Below are positions 43,764 through 55,005 of a stretch of DNA of 64,000 bases, piece after piece. Under the pieces are notes generated by a model. The model saw nothing but the letters and a program-made list of their open reading frames with translations. It searched no databases and was not told the DNA's origin. The DNA lies in the NCBI GenBank assembly GCA_026400535.1, contig JAPLOU010000044.1, positions 1 to 64,000 on the forward strand. Direction: 5' to 3'. Source of the DNA: Hyphomicrobiales bacterium (GTDB taxonomy: Bacteria; Pseudomonadota; Alphaproteobacteria; Rhizobiales; Beijerinckiaceae). The position numbers were made by a program, and so were the translations under genes. The first letter of the stretch is position 1, and every line of letters starts with the position of its first letter.

Positions 43764-45626
43764 ATGTCGATGTTCAAGATCTATCTTCGCGTTCTGGGAC
43801 AGCTTGGTCCCGAGAAGCGGCTGGGCGTCTTCCTCGCCTTCGCCAACCTGTTTCTGGCGGTCGCTGCCTTTGCCGAACCGGTGCTCTTCGGCAAGATCAT
43901 CGACGTCCTGACCCGCACAGCCGGCACAGGCGCGAAGCCCACCTGGCCGGAACTGATGCCGTTGATGCTGGGTTGGGTCGGATTCGGCATTTTCACCATC
44001 ATGGCCGGTGTCTACGTGGCCCTGCACGCCGACCGGCTTGCCCATCGCCGGCGCCTTGCGGTGATGGCCGACTATTTCGAGCATGCGCTGACACTGCCGG
44101 TCGCCTACCACACCGCCACCCATTCGGGGCGGGTGCTGAAGGTGATGCTCGATGGCACGTCGGGCATGTGGGGCCTGTGGCTGTCCTTCTTCCGCGAGCA
44201 TTGCGCCTCGATCGTCGCGCTCTTTGTGCTCCTGCCCTTCACCATGTGGCTGAACTGGCAGATGGGCCTGCTGCTTGTCGTGCTTGTCCTGTTCTTTGGA
44301 GCGCTCACCGCTTTCGTGCTCCGCAAGACCGAGAAGCTGCAGGGCAGCGTCGAGCGCTACCATTCCGACCTCGCCGAACGGGCATCGGATGCGCTTGGCA
44401 ACGTCCCCGTGATCCAGAGCTTCACACGCATCGAAACGGAGGTGCGTGGCCTTCATACAACCATCAAGAGTCTGCTCGACGCGCAGATCCCGGTGCTGTC
44501 CTGGTGGGCACTGGCAACAATCGCCACCCGCGCTTCTGCGACCCTCACCGTTTTGTCGATCTTCTCGCTTGGCACCTGGCTCTATATGCAGGGCCTGACC
44601 ACGGTGGGCGAGATCGTGACCTTCACCAGCTTCGCCACCATGTTGATTGGCCGGCTCGAACAGGTGGTTGGCTTCGTCAACTTCATCTTCATGCAGGCCC
44701 CGAAGATGCGCGAGTTCTTCGAGGTCATGGATACGTTGCCCCAGGTGCGCGACAAGCCGGATGGCAGGGAAGCGACACGGCTGTCCGGGCAGATCAGCTT
44801 CAACAACGTCTCGTTTTCCTATGACGGCAAGCGCCCGGCCGTGCTTGATGTGTCATTCGATGTCTCTCCCGGCGAGACCATCGCCATCGTCGGCTCGACC
44901 GGCTCGGGCAAATCGACCACGCTCGGGCTGCTGCACCGTGCCTTCGACCCGCAATCGGGGGGCATCAGCGCAGACGGTGTCGATCTGCGCGACTACACCC
45001 TCGGCTCGCTCAGGCGGAACATCGGTGTGGTCTTTCAGGAGCCGATGCTGTTTGCGCGCACCATCCGCGAGAACCTGCTGGTGGGCAAGCCGGACGCCAC
45101 GGAAGACGAGATGCAGATGGCCCTGGAGCGCGCCCAGGCCACTGAAATCATGGCGCGGCAGAGCGATGGCCTCGACACCATGGTGGGCGAACGCGGGCGG
45201 ACGCTATCCGGAGGCGAGCGCCAGCGTATATCGATTGCCCGCGCCTTGCTGAAAAATCCACCGATTCTCATTCTGGATGAAGCCACCTCGGCGCTCGACG
45301 CTACGACCGAAGCCAAGCTGCAGAAGGCACTGGACGAAGTCATGAGGGGCCGCACCACCTTCGTCATCGCCCACCGGCTCGCCACCATCCGCAACGCCAC
45401 CCGCATTCTCGTCTTCGAGCAGGGCAAGGTGGTCGAAAGCGGCAACTTCGAAGAACTGGTCACCAGCGGCGGCCGCTTCGCGGCGTTGGCCCGCGCGCAA
45501 TATCTCTCAGGGGCCGAGACAAAGAACAAGACCGTCCCGGCCGCGCCGAAGAAGGGCCGGAGGGCTGCCAGGACCGAAGAAGAACCGGCGCCCAGCCCGC
45601 TCGCCACAAAGATCGGTGGCGCATGA
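43764..45626 (+). CDS. ndvA: Cyclic beta-1,2-glucan exporter, ABC ATPase-permease (NdvA/ChvA)
   Basis: 620 residues. A six-helix exporter domain ([20 protein letters not shown]..., with [20 protein letters not shown]) is followed by an ATPase with Walker [10 protein letters not shown], signature LSGGERQR and Walker [13 protein letters not shown]. The sequence fits NdvA/ChvA, which export cyclic glucans to the periplasm for osmoadaptation and host interaction. The C-terminus adds a Lys/Arg/Ala-rich tail ([16 protein letters not shown]). A strong terminator follows directly. The glucan synthase gene ndvB is not in the window. Confidence 0.92.
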   Translation: MSMFKIYLRVLGQLGPEKRLGVFLAFANLFLAVAAFAEPVLFGKIIDVLTRTAGTGAKPTWPELMPLMLGWVGFGIFTIMAGVYVALHADRLAHRRRLAVMADYFEHALTLPVAYHTATHSGRVLKVMLDGTSGMWGLWLSFFREHCASIVALFVLLPFTMWLNWQMGLLLVVLVLFFGALTAFVLRKTEKLQGSVERYHSDLAERASDALGNVPVIQSFTRIETEVRGLHTTIKSLLDAQIPVLSWWALATIATRASATLTVLSIFSLGTWLYMQGLTTVGEIVTFTSFATMLIGRLEQVVGFVNFIFMQAPKMREFFEVMDTLPQVRDKPDGREATRLSGQISFNNVSFSYDGKRPAVLDVSFDVSPGETIAIVGSTGSGKSTTLGLLHRAFDPQSGGISADGVDLRDYTLGSLRRNIGVVFQEPMLFARTIRENLLVGKPDATEDEMQMALERAQATEIMARQSDGLDTMVGERGRTLSGGERQRISIARALLKNPPILILDEATSALDATTEAKLQKALDEVMRGRTTFVIAHRLATIRNATRILVFEQGKVVESGNFEELVTSGGRFAALARAQYLSGAETKNKTVPAAPKKGRRAARTEEEPAPSPLATKIGGA

Positions 45627-45630
45627 ATCA

Positions 45631-45667
45631 CGGTTCCGGCGGGATGGTCACCCGCCGGAACCGTTTC
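45631..45667 (+). terminator. Intrinsic terminator after ndvA
   Basis: CGGTTCCGGCGGG (45631-45643) and CCCGCCGGAACCG (45651-45663) form a perfect 13-bp stem with a 7-base loop, followed by a short TTT. Confidence 0.8.
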
Positions 45668-46017
45668 GCTCATCCATTCTCCAGGCGCGGCGCCAGACGG
45701 CAACGGCGAAGTCCGGAAACCAGCGCCAGAGGCGCAGCCACCGACTGGAGGCCTGCAGCGGCAGGCAGCACCGTGCGCAGGCAGGTCGCGGCAATCAGCG
45801 TCCGATCAGCCCGGCAAAGGCTGCGGTCCAGCCCATGCCGAGCCGGCTGAGCACGAAGCCGGCAAGGATCAGCCAGGGACCGCTACCAAGCTGCACGCCC
45901 AGCCACGTCCCTGCCGCGCCGGCATAACCAGTGAGCAACGGCTTTGGAGATCTCGATCGCAGCCCGCTGTGCGGGGTCGGGTCGGCCAGTCTGAACCGGC
46001 AGGGACCTGGCCGTGTT
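45668..46017. other. 350-base region between the ndvA terminator and the histidine kinase gene
   Basis: No well-supported gene. On the minus strand, TTG 45938 to the stop at 45795 encodes 47 residues with two hydrophobic stretches (GTWLGVQLGSGPWLILAGFVL and MGWTAAFAGLIG). It could be a small membrane protein read downstream of the kinase gene, but there is no ATG and no clear ribosome site. Confidence 0.3.
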
Positions 46018-47028
46018 TCAAACATGCGCGAGAACGACAACCACGCCGGGCCTTGCATCGGTGATGCTGATGGTCGCGTCCAGTTGCCCGGCAAGGGCCT
46101 CGACAATGCCGGTGCCGAGCCCGGGCTTGGACGCCGGACCATCTGGCATGCCGACGCCGTCATCGCCCACGGTGAGAACCCACCGGGAGCCTTGTCCGCG
46201 ATATGTGACATGGATCTTGCCCGGCCGGCGATCCGGAAAGCCATGCTTGAGGGCGTTGATGATCAGTTCAGTGACAATCAGCCCCAGGCTCATGGACGCA
46301 TTGGCGCTGACGCAGACATCATCGATGATGGTGATGATCGACAACTGCCGCTGGTCATAGATCATCGAGGCGCCGAGGCTCTCGCAAAGCTGGATCAGGT
46401 ATGGCCGCAGTGGCACCTCGCCCACCGGCATGATCGACAGGTGACGCTGCACGGCGGCAATGGACATGACGCGATGATGCGCGTCCTGCAGATGCACCCG
46501 CGCCTCCGCCGACTGCACCATCCTGGCGCTCTGCATCAGCACGCTGGCGATGATCTGGAGGCTGTTGGCGACCCGGTGCTGTACCTCATGCAGCAGAATG
46601 GCCTTCTCCCGGATGAGCGCATCTTTCTGCCGGGATTCCTCCCGCGCAACCGTGATATCCGTGATCGCCAGAAGCAGCCGAACATGGCCCGCGACGGCAT
46701 CATCCAGCTTTCTGGCGTTCAGCAGCAGGCAGAGCGTCGGCTGATCCTTCCGGACCAGGCTCATCTCATAAGCTTCGATCATGGCGCTGCCTGACGCCGT
46801 GGCCTGCAGGAGTGAAGCAAGTTGCGGCAAGCTCCATTCGCCGTCCCCCAACTCGGCAAGCGTGCGACCCGACACGCCGGCGGGGTCAATCCGGAAGTTT
46901 CGGCAGAACGACGCGCTGGCGGCAATCACGCGCAGACTGCCGGTCAGAAACAACAGCGGCTCATTGGACGCGGCGATGATGGCAAGGGTGCTTGCCGCTT
47001 CAACATGGGTCGGCTTGAAAGAGGTCAT
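46018..47028 (-). CDS. Orphan sensor histidine kinase with PAS domain (HisKA_2/HWE-like)
   Basis: 336 residues. A PAS-like N-terminus (LFLTGSLRVIAASASFCRNF...GRTLAELG) is followed by a HisKA_2 dimerisation region with the phospho-His in LLHEVQHRVANSLQIIASVL and an ATPase domain (LIVTELIINALKHGF, VGDDGVGMPDG, GTGIVEALAGQL). There is no membrane segment, so it is probably cytoplasmic. No response-regulator gene adjoins it. Such kinases often feed the alphaproteobacterial general stress response. ATG 47028 follows GGAGGG at a spacing of about 8; a longer frame to 47115 lacks support. Confidence 0.88.
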   Translation of the reverse strand: MTSFKPTHVEAASTLAIIAASNEPLLFLTGSLRVIAASASFCRNFRIDPAGVSGRTLAELGDGEWSLPQLASLLQATASGSAMIEAYEMSLVRKDQPTLCLLLNARKLDDAVAGHVRLLLAITDITVAREESRQKDALIREKAILLHEVQHRVANSLQIIASVLMQSARMVQSAEARVHLQDAHHRVMSIAAVQRHLSIMPVGEVPLRPYLIQLCESLGASMIYDQRQLSIITIIDDVCVSANASMSLGLIVTELIINALKHGFPDRRPGKIHVTYRGQGSRWVLTVGDDGVGMPDGPASKPGLGTGIVEALAGQLDATISITDARPGVVVVLAHV

Positions 47029-47287
47029 GGTGGTGGCCCTCCAAGGCCGGAGGCGCGCGACGCGCGAGCCATGACCCGGGCAGACACAATGAAGAAGAGC
47101 AAAACACGTCTTCACTGATCCATCTCAAGCCTAGCACGCATGGACCAGCAAACCTAACCGTGAGTCGATTCGATGGCGCACCGGTTTGATGTCTCCCGGG
47201 CCCGGTACCGCGACAATGCCACGGCCGGGACAGGCTGGTCCGCCGCCATCATGATCGGCGGCAAGGGTCGCCACCGCCACGCGCACG

Positions 47288-48580
47288 TCAGCCCGCCTTC
47301 TTCTCCACGGGCGTGATCTTCAGCGAGGTGATCTTGTTGCGGCTGCGGCGCAGCACCTCGAAGCGGAAGCCATGGAAGGTGAAGGCCTGGCCGGCATCAG
47401 GGATGAGGCGGGCTTCATGGATAACCAGGCCGGCGATCGTGGTGGCCTCTTCGTCGGGCAAGGACCATTCCATTGCGCGATTGACATCACGGATCGGCAC
47501 GGCGCCGTCGACCACGACCGAGCCGTCGGGTTGCGGGCGCACCCCTTGCACGGTCAGGTCATGCTCGTCCTTGATGTCGCCGACGATCTCCTCGAGGATG
47601 TCTTCAAGTGTCACCAGTCCCATGACCTCGCCATATTCATCGACGGCAAGCGCGAAGTGCGTCTTCTTGGCGAGGAAGGCCTTGAGCTGGCCTGATAGCG
47701 AGGAATTCACCGGCACGAACCAGGGCGCGAACGAGATCTGCTGCACGTTGAGCTTGGCCGCGTCGCCGCCAACCGCGTCGAGCGCCCTCAACAGGTCCTT
47801 GGCGTGCAGCACCCCGATGATGTTCTCGGTCGTGCCTCGCCACAGCGGCATCCGCGTGTAGGGCGAGGCGAGCACCTCGCGCACGATTTCGGCGGGGCCA
47901 AGATCCGCATCGATGGTCCGCATCTTGGTGCGGTGGATCATCACATCCTCGACCGTGAGTTCCTTCAGATCGAGAAGACCGCCGAGCATGTCGCGGTCGG
48001 ATTTGACCACTCCGCCCTCGCGATGGAGCAGATCGACCGTGCCCTTGATCTCGTCATGGGCAGAGAGCATCGACTGGTTCTCGCCGATCACCACGCCGAA
48101 CGGGCGCAGGATCAGCCTCACCAGGACCTCGATGGCAAACAGGAGCGGCGCGAACAGCGCGACCGCCCACGACACCGGGCGCGCGAACAAGAGCGCCACC
48201 TGGTCAGGCTTGATGATGGCCACCGTCTTCGGCGTGACCTCGGCGAAGACGATGATGAACAGGGACATCAGCAGCGTGGCGTAGATCACCCCTGCGTCCC
48301 CGAACATTCCGACCAGAACCACGGTCGTGAACGACGACACGCCGACATTGACGATATTGTTGCCGACCAGCATCGCGCCGATCAGGCGCTCGCGCGCCAT
48401 CAAGAGGCGGTTGACGATGATGGCGCGCTTGTCGCCGCCGCTTTCCAACGCGTGCATGCGGGCGCGGGACGCAGCCGTGAGGGCTGTCTCGCTGGCCGAG
48501 AAGAAGGCCGACAAGGCCAGGCACAGCACCACGATCGCCAGCGCAAGCCACGGATTGGATGAGATGTCGAAGATGTCCAT
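47288..48580 (-). CDS. CNNM/CorC-family transporter or hemolysin-like protein
   Basis: 430 residues. An N-terminal DUF21/CNNM transmembrane domain (LALSAFFSASETALTAASRAR, TPKTVAIIKPD), a CBS pair (YTRMPLWRGTTENIIGVLHAKDL, DEYGEVMGLVTLEDILEEIVGD) and a CorC-HlyC C-terminal domain follow in order. Such proteins are linked to magnesium or cobalt efflux. The gene ends the leftward cluster aroK-aroB-CNNM, about 25 bases after aroB, and conserved linkage to aroB is common in alphaproteobacteria. Confidence 0.92.
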   Translation of the reverse strand: MDIFDISSNPWLALAIVVLCLALSAFFSASETALTAASRARMHALESGGDKRAIIVNRLLMARERLIGAMLVGNNIVNVGVSSFTTVVLVGMFGDAGVIYATLLMSLFIIVFAEVTPKTVAIIKPDQVALLFARPVSWAVALFAPLLFAIEVLVRLILRPFGVVIGENQSMLSAHDEIKGTVDLLHREGGVVKSDRDMLGGLLDLKELTVEDVMIHRTKMRTIDADLGPAEIVREVLASPYTRMPLWRGTTENIIGVLHAKDLLRALDAVGGDAAKLNVQQISFAPWFVPVNSSLSGQLKAFLAKKTHFALAVDEYGEVMGLVTLEDILEEIVGDIKDEHDLTVQGVRPQPDGSVVVDGAVPIRDVNRAMEWSLPDEEATTIAGLVIHEARLIPDAGQAFTFHGFRFEVLRRSRNKITSLKITPVEKKAG

Positions 48581-48605
48581 GGCATTGACGTAATGCGAAA
48601 TGGCC

Positions 48606-49739
48606 TCAGGTGCCAGCCATCTCGTGGTCCAGAAAGCGGATCACCGTCTCGGCGGGGATGTTGCGCGCAATGAAACTGTCGCCGATCCCGCGGGCCAGGA
48701 TGAAGGTGAGTTCGCCGGCGCTCACCTTCTTGTCCTGCGCCATCGCGTTCAGCAGTGCTTCTGGCGATCCTGCGCCGCCCGGCACATCGCCAAGCCCAGT
48801 CGGCATGCGGAGCGCGCTCAGATGAGCCGTCACGCGTGCGGCGTCCTGCCCGGAGCACAGCCCCAGCGCGACAGAAAGCCGGAATGCCAGAGACAATCCG
48901 ACCGATACCGCCTCGCCATGCACCATGCGGGCATTGTCATACGCGACCATCCGCTCGATCGCGTGGGCGAAGGTATGGCCGAGATTGAGCAGCGCGCGCT
49001 CGCCTTCCTCGCGCTCGTCCCGCATGACGATGGCCGCCTTGGCAGCGCAGCTCACGGCCACGGCGTGATCGAGTTCCGGCCCGCCGGCGATGACCGCAGC
49101 GCCATGGCGCTCGCACCATTCGAAAAAGCTGTGGTCATTGATCAGACCGTACTTCACCACCTCGGCATAGCCGGCCTTGCGCTCGCGCAGCGGCAGTGTG
49201 TCGATCAGGGCGGTGTCGGCCAGCACAAGAGCGGGCTGGTGGAATGCCCCGACAAGGTTCTTGCCATGCGGCGAGTTGATCCCCGTCTTGCCACCCACGG
49301 ATGAATCGACCTGAGCCAGCACAGTTGTCGGCACCTGCACCAGGCGAACGCCGCGCCGCAGCGTGGCGGCGGCAAACCCGGCAAGATCACCGACCACGCC
49401 CCCGCCAAAGGCAAGGACAACGTCCTTGCGCTCGATCCTGGCCGCCAGAAGCGCATCACAGACCTGGGCGAACATGCCATAGGACTTCGATGTTTCGCCG
49501 GGCGGAATGGTGATTCGGTCATGCCGAAGCCCCGCCGCTGACAGCGACGCCTCCAGTGCCGCCGCATGCAACGGCCCGACATGGTCGTCGGTGACGATCG
49601 CGACCTTGCGCACCTGCCCCAGCGCTGCGATGCGCTGGCCCGCGCCCGACAGCAGGTTGCGGCCAATGCAGATGTCATAGGCAACCCCCGGAAGGGCCAC
49701 GGTGACGGTTGCCGGCGACGGACCTGACGGGCTGCTCAT
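48606..49739 (-). CDS. aroB: 3-dehydroquinate synthase
   Basis: 377 residues. NAD-binding GGGVVGDLAGFAAATLRRG, the substrate loop PTTVLAQVDSSVGGKTGIN and the zinc-ligand region NLGHTFAHAIE and MVHGEAVSVG are all present. It converts DAHP to 3-dehydroquinate in the shikimate pathway. Start overlaps the aroK stop by 4 bases. Confidence 0.96.
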   Translation of the reverse strand: MSSPSGPSPATVTVALPGVAYDICIGRNLLSGAGQRIAALGQVRKVAIVTDDHVGPLHAAALEASLSAAGLRHDRITIPPGETSKSYGMFAQVCDALLAARIERKDVVLAFGGGVVGDLAGFAAATLRRGVRLVQVPTTVLAQVDSSVGGKTGINSPHGKNLVGAFHQPALVLADTALIDTLPLRERKAGYAEVVKYGLINDHSFFEWCERHGAAVIAGGPELDHAVAVSCAAKAAIVMRDEREEGERALLNLGHTFAHAIERMVAYDNARMVHGEAVSVGLSLAFRLSVALGLCSGQDAARVTAHLSALRMPTGLGDVPGGAGSPEALLNAMAQDKKVSAGELTFILARGIGDSFIARNIPAETVIRFLDHEMAGT

Positions 49740-50341
49740 GCGTCGCGCCGCACATCGCTTGCGGGCCGGTCGACGAATTCGTCAAGAGCCGCCAGCAAGG
49801 CTTCGACAACCACCTCGTGCGGTTCCTCGCGCGACATCACCGCGATGTCGGCCAGGGCGTAGACCGGCTCGCGCTCCGCCATCAGGGCGCGCAGCGTTGC
49901 CTCCGGATCGGCGGTGCGCAGCAAGGGGCGGTTGCTGCGCTTGCGCACGCGCCGGTACAAGGTGTCGAAATCCGCCTGGAGCCAGATGGATATCCCGGTC
50001 TGGGTGATGCGCGCGCGTGTCTCGGCGCTCATGAAGGCGCCGCCACCGGTCGCGATCACCTGAGGGCCCTGCCCCAAGAGCCTGGCGATGACGCGCCGCT
50101 CACCGGCCCGGAACTCCGCTTCGCCATGGCTGGCGAAAATGTCGGGGATCGACATGCCAGCGGCCGTTTCGATCTCGGTGTCGGCATCCACGAAGCGCAG
50201 ACCCAGCCTTGCGGCCAGCCGGGTGCCGATGGTGCTCTTGCCCGATCCCATCATCCCGACCAGCACGACCGGGCGCTCCCCGAGCCGCTCGCGCAGGCTC
50301 GCTGTCGGCAGTGCTATCGTCGTGGTGCTTGTGCCGCCCAT
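49736..50341 (-). CDS. aroK: Shikimate kinase
   Basis: 201 residues. Walker A GMMGSGKSTIG, the substrate-binding DAD (FVDADTEIE), GGG (ATGGGAF) and the lid RxxRP (RKRSNRPLL) are intact. It phosphorylates shikimate. ATG 50341 is chosen; an upstream in-frame extension (to 50497) has no kinase-like sequence. It is the first gene of the aroKB cluster. Confidence 0.95.
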   Translation of the reverse strand: MGGTSTTTIALPTASLRERLGERPVVLVGMMGSGKSTIGTRLAARLGLRFVDADTEIETAAGMSIPDIFASHGEAEFRAGERRVIARLLGQGPQVIATGGGAFMSAETRARITQTGISIWLQADFDTLYRRVRKRSNRPLLRTADPEATLRALMAEREPVYALADIAVMSREEPHEVVVEALLAALDEFVDRPASDVRRDA

Positions 50342-50487
50342 TGAGCGCCTGTAGCATGGGCGGCGGGTCCACGTCATCCTGCCGCAGCCCGGCAGCCACA
50401 ACGAACTTCGCCCGAGGGAAGGCTTGCAAGCCGTCCGGCAACAGGCCATTGAGAGGCGCAGCACCCTCCCAACCACGGGTTCAGACG

Positions 50488-50627
50488 TTGCCGACACTGT
50501 TCAGGTTTCTCGGATTTCTGGCCATTGTGGGCGCAATCGTGTTCGGCGGCATGCTGGCGCTCACCATCTTCGTCACGCCGGAGCAGCGCGAGATGAGCAC
50601 CCCCATTCCGGCTCAACGGTTCAACCG

Positions 50628-50631
<4 letters not shown>
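50488..50631 (+). CDS. Small membrane protein upstream of xerD
   Basis: 47 residues from a TTG at 50488. One hydrophobic segment (LFRFLGFLAIVGAIVFGGML) is followed by a short soluble tail ending in REMSTPIPAQRFNR. Short proteins of this pattern, ending in a charged-aromatic PREM...R-type tail, occur upstream of xerD in Hyphomicrobiales. Its stop overlaps the xerD ATG, which supports it. The start codon is uncertain because no ATG is available nearby. Confidence 0.55.
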
Positions 50632-51560
<929 letters not shown>

Positions 51561-51581
51561 CCGCGCCGGCGCGGGCGAGGG

Positions 51582-51890
51582 TCAGACAGACCGCTTGAAC
51601 GCGGCCAGGAACAGCGGCAGCAGCACGCTTGACAGCCCGCAGACCAGAAGAGCGTTGGTGAAGTCCCTGCGGCTTGGCGGCAGGCCAAGCCAGTTGACCA
51701 GCAGCAGGCCCAGACAGGCACCGACGAACATCAGGATCGTGTTGAGGATGACCCCGAAGCTCAGGCGCTCCATGATCAGGTCGATCATGTACGCCATGAT
51801 CAGGAAGACGCCGAAGGACACACCGATGATAAACCAAAGCTCGTCTCTCGAGACGAACCTGAGCCCCAGCAAGTGCACAATCTCCGCCAT
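51582..51890 (-). CDS. Hypothetical membrane protein
   Basis: 102 residues with three predicted transmembrane helices (LWFIIGVSFGVFLIMAYMI, VILNTILMFVGACLGLLLV and ALLVCGLSSVLLPLFLA). ATG 51890 begins MAEIVHLLGLRF and has GAGGG nearby. No family recognised. It converges on xerD and lies near the BrkB-like gene. Confidence 0.65.
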   Translation of the reverse strand: MAEIVHLLGLRFVSRDELWFIIGVSFGVFLIMAYMIDLIMERLSFGVILNTILMFVGACLGLLLVNWLGLPPSRRDFTNALLVCGLSSVLLPLFLAAFKRSV

Positions 51891-52021
51891 CAGCGGCCCT
51901 CGAATGAGAGAATCACATGAGATATCGCTCAGGATCGGATAGAATGACTGACAAATGATGAAAGCAATCGCCGCGTTTCCGGGGCATGCCGCATACCGCC
52001 CCATGCACGCAAGCGGCAACC

Positions 52022-52882
52022 TCAGAAGGTCGACAACGCTTCGCGGATCCTGGGCCGCGGCTTTGTTTCATCCTCGATCGCGCCGTTCAGCTCGGCCCCC
52101 AGCAGGAAGATCGCCGACAGCACATAAAGGAACACAAGTGCGATCATCGCTGTGGCCAGACCGGCATAGGTCGTGACATAGGCGCCGGCAAAGGAGTCGA
52201 GATAGGCGCCGAAGATCACGCCTCCCAGCAGCCAGAACACCAGGGTGAAGATGATGCCCGGCCGCAACGCCGGCCAGCTCATGCGCCCAGCCGGCAGGAG
52301 CCGGTGCGCGATCGCCAGGGCAAAGATTACAATGAGCGCGGCAACGGCAATGCGCGTGAAGGCGAGGACGCCACCAAAGGGAGCGAGGCCTGGCACCCAG
52401 CGCAGCAGCGCGCGCCAGCCGAGCGGAAACAACACGATCAGGAAGGCAAAGGCGATCATGGCGATCGCCGCCGCAATGACGTAACCGATCGACTCAAGGC
52501 GCGTGATCCAGAAGCTGCGCCACTCATAGGCCTCATAGGCCCGGTTGAGACCGACGCGCAGGGCCTCCACCCCCGATGACGCGAAATACAGCGACAGGAT
52601 GGCGCCGATGGCCAGCGCATCGCCACGCACTGCGGTGAGGACCGACCGGATCTCGTTGGCGATCGGCTGGGCCACTTCCTTCGGCCAGGCTTCGAGCAGA
52701 AGACGCGCCACCTCGTTGGCCAGGTTCTCCGAGCCGAACAACCCGGTGAGCGCCGTCACCAGGATCAGGAACGGGAACAGCGACATCAGCACCGACAGGG
52801 CGATGTGGCTGGCGATCGCCCAGCCATCATGGGCGATGAAACGGTCGAAGGCCGATCTCAGGAGACGAAGCGCGCGGATCAT
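52022..52882 (-). CDS. YihY/BrkB-family inner-membrane protein
   Basis: 286 residues, largely transmembrane, with the YihY/virulence-factor BrkB pattern: AIASHIALSVLMSLFPFLIL near the N-terminus, LYFASSGVEALRVGLNRAY and YAGLATAMIALVFLYVLSAI. Function is unsettled; BrkB was linked to serum resistance in Bordetella. It ends with a short soluble tail. Confidence 0.9.
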   Translation of the reverse strand: MIRALRLLRSAFDRFIAHDGWAIASHIALSVLMSLFPFLILVTALTGLFGSENLANEVARLLLEAWPKEVAQPIANEIRSVLTAVRGDALAIGAILSLYFASSGVEALRVGLNRAYEAYEWRSFWITRLESIGYVIAAAIAMIAFAFLIVLFPLGWRALLRWVPGLAPFGGVLAFTRIAVAALIVIFALAIAHRLLPAGRMSWPALRPGIIFTLVFWLLGGVIFGAYLDSFAGAYVTTYAGLATAMIALVFLYVLSAIFLLGAELNGAIEDETKPRPRIREALSTF

Positions 52883-52925
52883 CGGGCCTGACTATCACGA
52901 AAGCGCGCGCGTTGCAGGCCGGCGC

Positions 52926-54716
52926 TCACTCCTGCGAGCCGAACTGCAGTTGCGCCAGCCGTGCATAGAGCCCGCCATGCGCGACCAACGCTTCATGGGT
53001 GCCCTCCTCGACGATCCGCCCCCTGTCGATCACCACGATCCGGTCAGCCGACAGGACTGTCGCCAGCCTGTGCGCCACCACCAGGGTCGTGCGGCTGCGC
53101 ATCAGCTCCTCGAGGGCGATCTGCACCGCCCGCTCGCTTTCGGAGTCGAGCGCCGAGGTTGCCTCGTCGAGCAGGAGGATCGGAGCATCCTTGAGAATGG
53201 CGCGCGCGATGGCGAGCCGCTGGCGTTGGCCACCGGACAGCGTGACGCCGCGCTCGCCGATCTCGGTATCGTAGCCGTGCGGCAGACCGGTGATGAAATC
53301 ATGCGCCGAGGCCATCTGAGCCGCCGTGAGCACATCGGCGTTGCTGGCCTCTGGCCGGCCATAGCGGATGTTGTCGCTGACACTTGCGCCGAAGACAACC
53401 GGATCCTGCGGCACCAGCGCGAAAGCCCGGCGCCAGTCAGTCGGATCGGCTCCGGTGGACGCAATATTGTCGACCGTGATCACGCCCGCCTGGGGATCGT
53501 AGAAGCGCAAGGCGAGCTGGAGCACCGTGCTTTTCCCCGCGCCCGACGGCCCCACGAGCGCAACGCGCTCGCCCGGCTTCACATGCAAGGTGAAATCGTC
53601 GAGCGCGGCATCGTCCCGGCCCGCATAGCGGAAGGTGACGTGACTGAACGACAGCGATCCGGCAATCTTCGCGGGCAGAGGCGCCGGGTTGGGCGGCGGC
53701 GCGACCGCCGGACGCGCGGCCAGCAATTCGCCGATGCGTCCCGCTGACCCAGCCGCCGCCTGGACCTCACCATAGACCTCGGACAGCTGCCCGAGCGAGC
53801 TCGCGGCAAACACGGCATAGAGCACGAACTGCGAGAGCCGCCCGCCGGTCATCGTGCCGGCCATCACGTCGCCAGCACCCGTCCACAGCACCCAGACCAC
53901 GCTGGCCGACACCATGAAGATGCCGAAACCGGATAGCCAGGCACGCGACGCCGTCGATCTGCGTGCCGCCTCGAAGGCGTTCTCCGCCGCCACGGCGAAG
54001 CGCCTCGTGGTCTCGGCCTCCGCGCCGAACGCCTGCATGGTGCGCGAGGCGCCGATCGCCTCGGTGGCATAGGCCGAAGCGTCGGCCAGCTTGTCCTGCG
54101 CCGTGCGGGCCTGCCGACGCACGCCACGACCGGACAAAACGAGCGGAATGACGATCAGTGGAATGGCGGCCAGAACCAGCATGGACAGGCGCGGGCTGGT
54201 GATGATCATCATCACGCTTGCGCCCATGAACAGCAGCGTGTTGCGCAGCGCGATCGAGGCGGACGCGCCGAAGGTCGACTGGATCTTGGTGGTGTCCGCC
54301 GACAGCCTGGAGACGATCTCGCCCGACTTGGTCCGGTCGAAGAAGGCAGCGTCAAGTGTCGTGAGATGCCGGAAGACATCCTGTCGCACGGATGCGACAA
54401 TGCGTTCGCCGAGCGTAATCACGAGGTAGTAGCGCACGGAACTGGCGATCGCGAGAACGGCGACCACCACGACCAGCGTCATGAAGTAGCTGTCGGTCCG
54501 CGAGCGCTCGGCGGCGTCGAAGGCGGTGTCGATGACCCTGCGCAGGGCCATCGGCAGGGTCAGGGTGGCAAGCGACGCCACGAGCAGGGCGGCCAGCGCA
54601 GCCGCGATCCGCCATTTGTGTTGCCCGACATAAGGCAACAGCGCCTTCAGCGCCGACATGGGCGCCTTGGGCGCACTGCTGCTGTCCGGGGTCGTACCCT
54701 TCTTTGGCTTTCGCAA
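52926..54716 (-). CDS. ABC exporter, ATPase-permease fusion (MsbA/ABCB-like)
   Basis: About 596 residues. An ABC exporter membrane domain (SALKALLPYVGQHKWRIAAA, LTTLDAAFFDRTKSGEIVSRL) is followed by an ATPase with GPSGAGKST, LSGGQRQR and [12 protein letters not shown]. It is a half-transporter acting as a homodimer, cargo unknown. A TTG at 54716, eight bases after GGGGGGAG, is the most likely start; the ATG at 54773 has no ribosome site and adds 19 atypical residues. Confidence 0.87.
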   Translation of the reverse strand: MRKPKKGTTPDSSSAPKAPMSALKALLPYVGQHKWRIAAALAALLVASLATLTLPMALRRVIDTAFDAAERSRTDSYFMTLVVVVAVLAIASSVRYYLVITLGERIVASVRQDVFRHLTTLDAAFFDRTKSGEIVSRLSADTTKIQSTFGASASIALRNTLLFMGASVMMIITSPRLSMLVLAAIPLIVIPLVLSGRGVRRQARTAQDKLADASAYATEAIGASRTMQAFGAEAETTRRFAVAAENAFEAARRSTASRAWLSGFGIFMVSASVVWVLWTGAGDVMAGTMTGGRLSQFVLYAVFAASSLGQLSEVYGEVQAAAGSAGRIGELLAARPAVAPPPNPAPLPAKIAGSLSFSHVTFRYAGRDDAALDDFTLHVKPGERVALVGPSGAGKSTVLQLALRFYDPQAGVITVDNIASTGADPTDWRRAFALVPQDPVVFGASVSDNIRYGRPEASNADVLTAAQMASAHDFITGLPHGYDTEIGERGVTLSGGQRQRLAIARAILKDAPILLLDEATSALDSESERAVQIALEELMRSRTTLVVAHRLATVLSADRIVVIDRGRIVEEGTHEALVAHGGLYARLAQLQFGSQE

Positions 54717-54832
54717 CTTGCGTCTCCCCCCTGGTTCGGTTATGACCCGCCCACTTGACCAACACTGTCGCATGACGTCGCAACCGTCACTTTGATGTGA
54801 CGCAAGATGCGACCTGCGCGCAAGAGGCTGCG

Positions 54833-54972
54833 ATGAAAGACAAGATTCACCCGGACTATCACTTCATCAAGGTCGTGATGACCGATGGCACCGAGTACAT
54901 GACGCGCTCGACCTACGGCAAGGACGGCGACACGATGAACCTCGACATCGATCCATTTCCTTCAAGAAGTAA
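54833..54972 (+). pseudogene. rpmE: 50S ribosomal protein L31 (rpmE), internally deleted and frameshifted
   Basis: The ATG at 54833 (AAGAGG ahead) opens a correct L31 N-terminus ([20 protein letters not shown] ... MNLDIDP). In normal alphaproteobacterial L31 about 30 residues with HPAWTGG and the DxGGR region come next, then a short C-terminus. Here DIDP is followed at once, in another frame, by ATTTCCTTCAAGAAGTAA (ISFKK, stop). The open frame itself runs on through the terminator at 55006. A deletion of about 90 bases plus frameshift is the simplest reading, or an assembly error. Confidence 0.75.
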
Positions 54973-55005
54973 GCATCCGGCGCCCTGCGCCAGGGTGCTG
55001 TCTGG